From the NCBI GenBank assembly GCA_046051225.1, contig JBJOOR010000001.1, forward strand, positions 315,126 through 379,125: DNA of 64,000 bases, in the 5' to 3' direction. Source of the stretch: CAIODY01 sp046051225 (GTDB lineage: Bacteria > Bacteroidota > Bacteroidia > Chitinophagales > CAIODY01). The notes under the pieces are model-generated. The model worked only from the letters and a program-made list of their open reading frames with translations. It did not search any database and was not told the DNA's origin. Made by a program: the position numbers and the translations under genes. Below are positions 63,556 through 64,000 of the stretch, piece after piece (positions within the stretch are counted from its first letter, which is position 1; each line of letters opens with the position of its first letter).

Positions 63556-63874
63556 TTGTTCATAAAAACTGCCCACCTATCCATTTTCCTTTTCTCTTTT
63601 TCAAATTTTAGTTGTAACATTGCATTAGTAAATACTTATTCAAAAAGAGTGTTGCTCTACTAAGGCTTGTTTAACGAAATCCTGAGAAAATTTTAAAAAC
63701 ACAGAGCCAGTCGAAGCAGTCACACCCATACGGGTGTGGTTTCTGTTATCGCTATATCTGTGTTTGGGTTCTCTCAGGTGCCTGTTAAATGGGTTTAGAA
63801 TGGTGCAGAAGACCCCACCCTTTTCTTTTTTAATCCCTCTGTATTGGTCTAGCGGAACATCCTTCATTTCACCC
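63556..63874. other. Intergenic segment with nested inverted repeats
   Basis: No plausible gene is seen in these 319 bases. Four nested stems align: TTTAAC 63670-63675 with GTTAAA 63784-63789; CCTGAGA 63681-63687 with TCTCAGG 63772-63778; AAACACAG 63697-63704 with CTGTGTTT 63758-63765; and CACACCC 63721-63727 with GGGTGTG 63732-63738 around ATAC. This could be a structured RNA, a leader for the next gene, or a cruciform element. Confidence 0.55.
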
Positions 63875-64000
63875 ATGAAAAATGTATTTTTTTCACATGC
63901 TATCCGCAGTAGCATTCATTGTTTTCGAACTTACAACGCAACAAAGTTCATCATTTTCTTTACCCTTTTACTGTTGTTCCACGTACAAACGCAAGCACAA
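63875..64000 (+). CDS. Start of a secreted protein, cut by the window edge
   Basis: An ATG at 63875 opens a frame of 42 codons that is still open at the last base. The visible part is a long signal peptide: a charged start, then KFIIFFTLLLLFHVQTQAQ, with likely cleavage after AQ. It continues the same direction as the PHP gene. Nothing of the mature protein is visible, so no function can be given. Confidence 0.6.
   Translation, partial: MKNVFFSHAIRSSIHCFRTYNATKFIIFFTLLLLFHVQTQAQ

Noticed and set aside
63640..63915. Minus-strand reading frame of 91 codons over the intergenic segment
   Set aside because: It overlaps the plus-strand signal-peptide start at 63875 and runs through the nested inverted repeats, which explain its conserved look. 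I see no homology or start signal.

Overview
The window reads as a chromosome segment of a free-living member of the Bacteroidota, probably Chitinophagaceae or a close relative. The grounds are low GC, coding sequences mostly without Shine-Dalgarno sites, promoters of the TTG-N19-TAnnTTTG type (clear before rpsJ and tRNA-Asn), a Bat aerotolerance operon, a DUF4271 protein, a secreted protein with a type IX secretion (T9SS) tail, and many small lipoproteins and beta-barrels. The lineage is inferred from gene content; no rRNA gene is present.

Layout. 1-9 kb: partial YciO/Sua5 gene, a double-thioredoxin protein, lipA, rlmB, an exopolysaccharide sugar transferase with a lipoprotein, a Gfo/Idh/MocA oxidoreductase, a GxxExxY protein and murA. 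9-13.3 kb: a surface-glycan-type cluster (radical SAM/SPASM, beta-barrel, GT2, GT9) scarred by a 139-bp direct repeat that brackets an orphan antitoxin and a PIN toxin cut to 15 codons. 13.3-16.8 kb: sodium symporter, a DUF433/DUF5615 toxin-antitoxin pair and pyruvate kinase. 16.8-25.3 kb: a MacAB-like ABC efflux operon, prfA, an IS200-like/RAYT transposase beside a cluster of REP-like hairpins, dxs, a coiled-coil protein and an EEP hydrolase. 25.4-30.9 kb: an isolated rpsJ with its own promoter and terminator, an RsmB-type methyltransferase, dsbD and a lipoprotein. 30.9-33.7 kb: a mosaic adenine methyltransferase (type IIG-like) followed by a 21-bp/heptad-repeat locus with an apparent frameshift. 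33.7-43 kb: pyrD and a complete Bat operon (moxR, DUF58, a BatD-like protein, batA, a batB-batC fusion, batD), interrupted by a four-helix-bundle gene with an internal stop. 43-48 kb: an ABC ATPase with an unusual H-loop, its large membrane partner, and a Kir channel. 48-59 kb: msrB, holA, tRNA-Asn, cinA, an E2 acyltransferase, an mscS gene with a frameshift in a run of eight A, hemD, DUF4271, rpiB and feoB. 59-64 kb: comM/yifB cut at its MNPC motif by an element carrying a serine recombinase, a secreted PHP-domain protein with a T9SS tail, a structured intergenic segment, and the start of another secreted protein.

Most of the window is core housekeeping. The accessory and most interesting parts are 9.97-10.6 kb, 21.1-21.8 kb, 30.9-33.7 kb, 41.5-42 kb, 43.2-47.2 kb and 59.1-64 kb. 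Two coding sequences are interrupted at A-runs and one by a single stop codon, so assembly errors have to be kept in mind beside real gene decay or programmed frameshifting.
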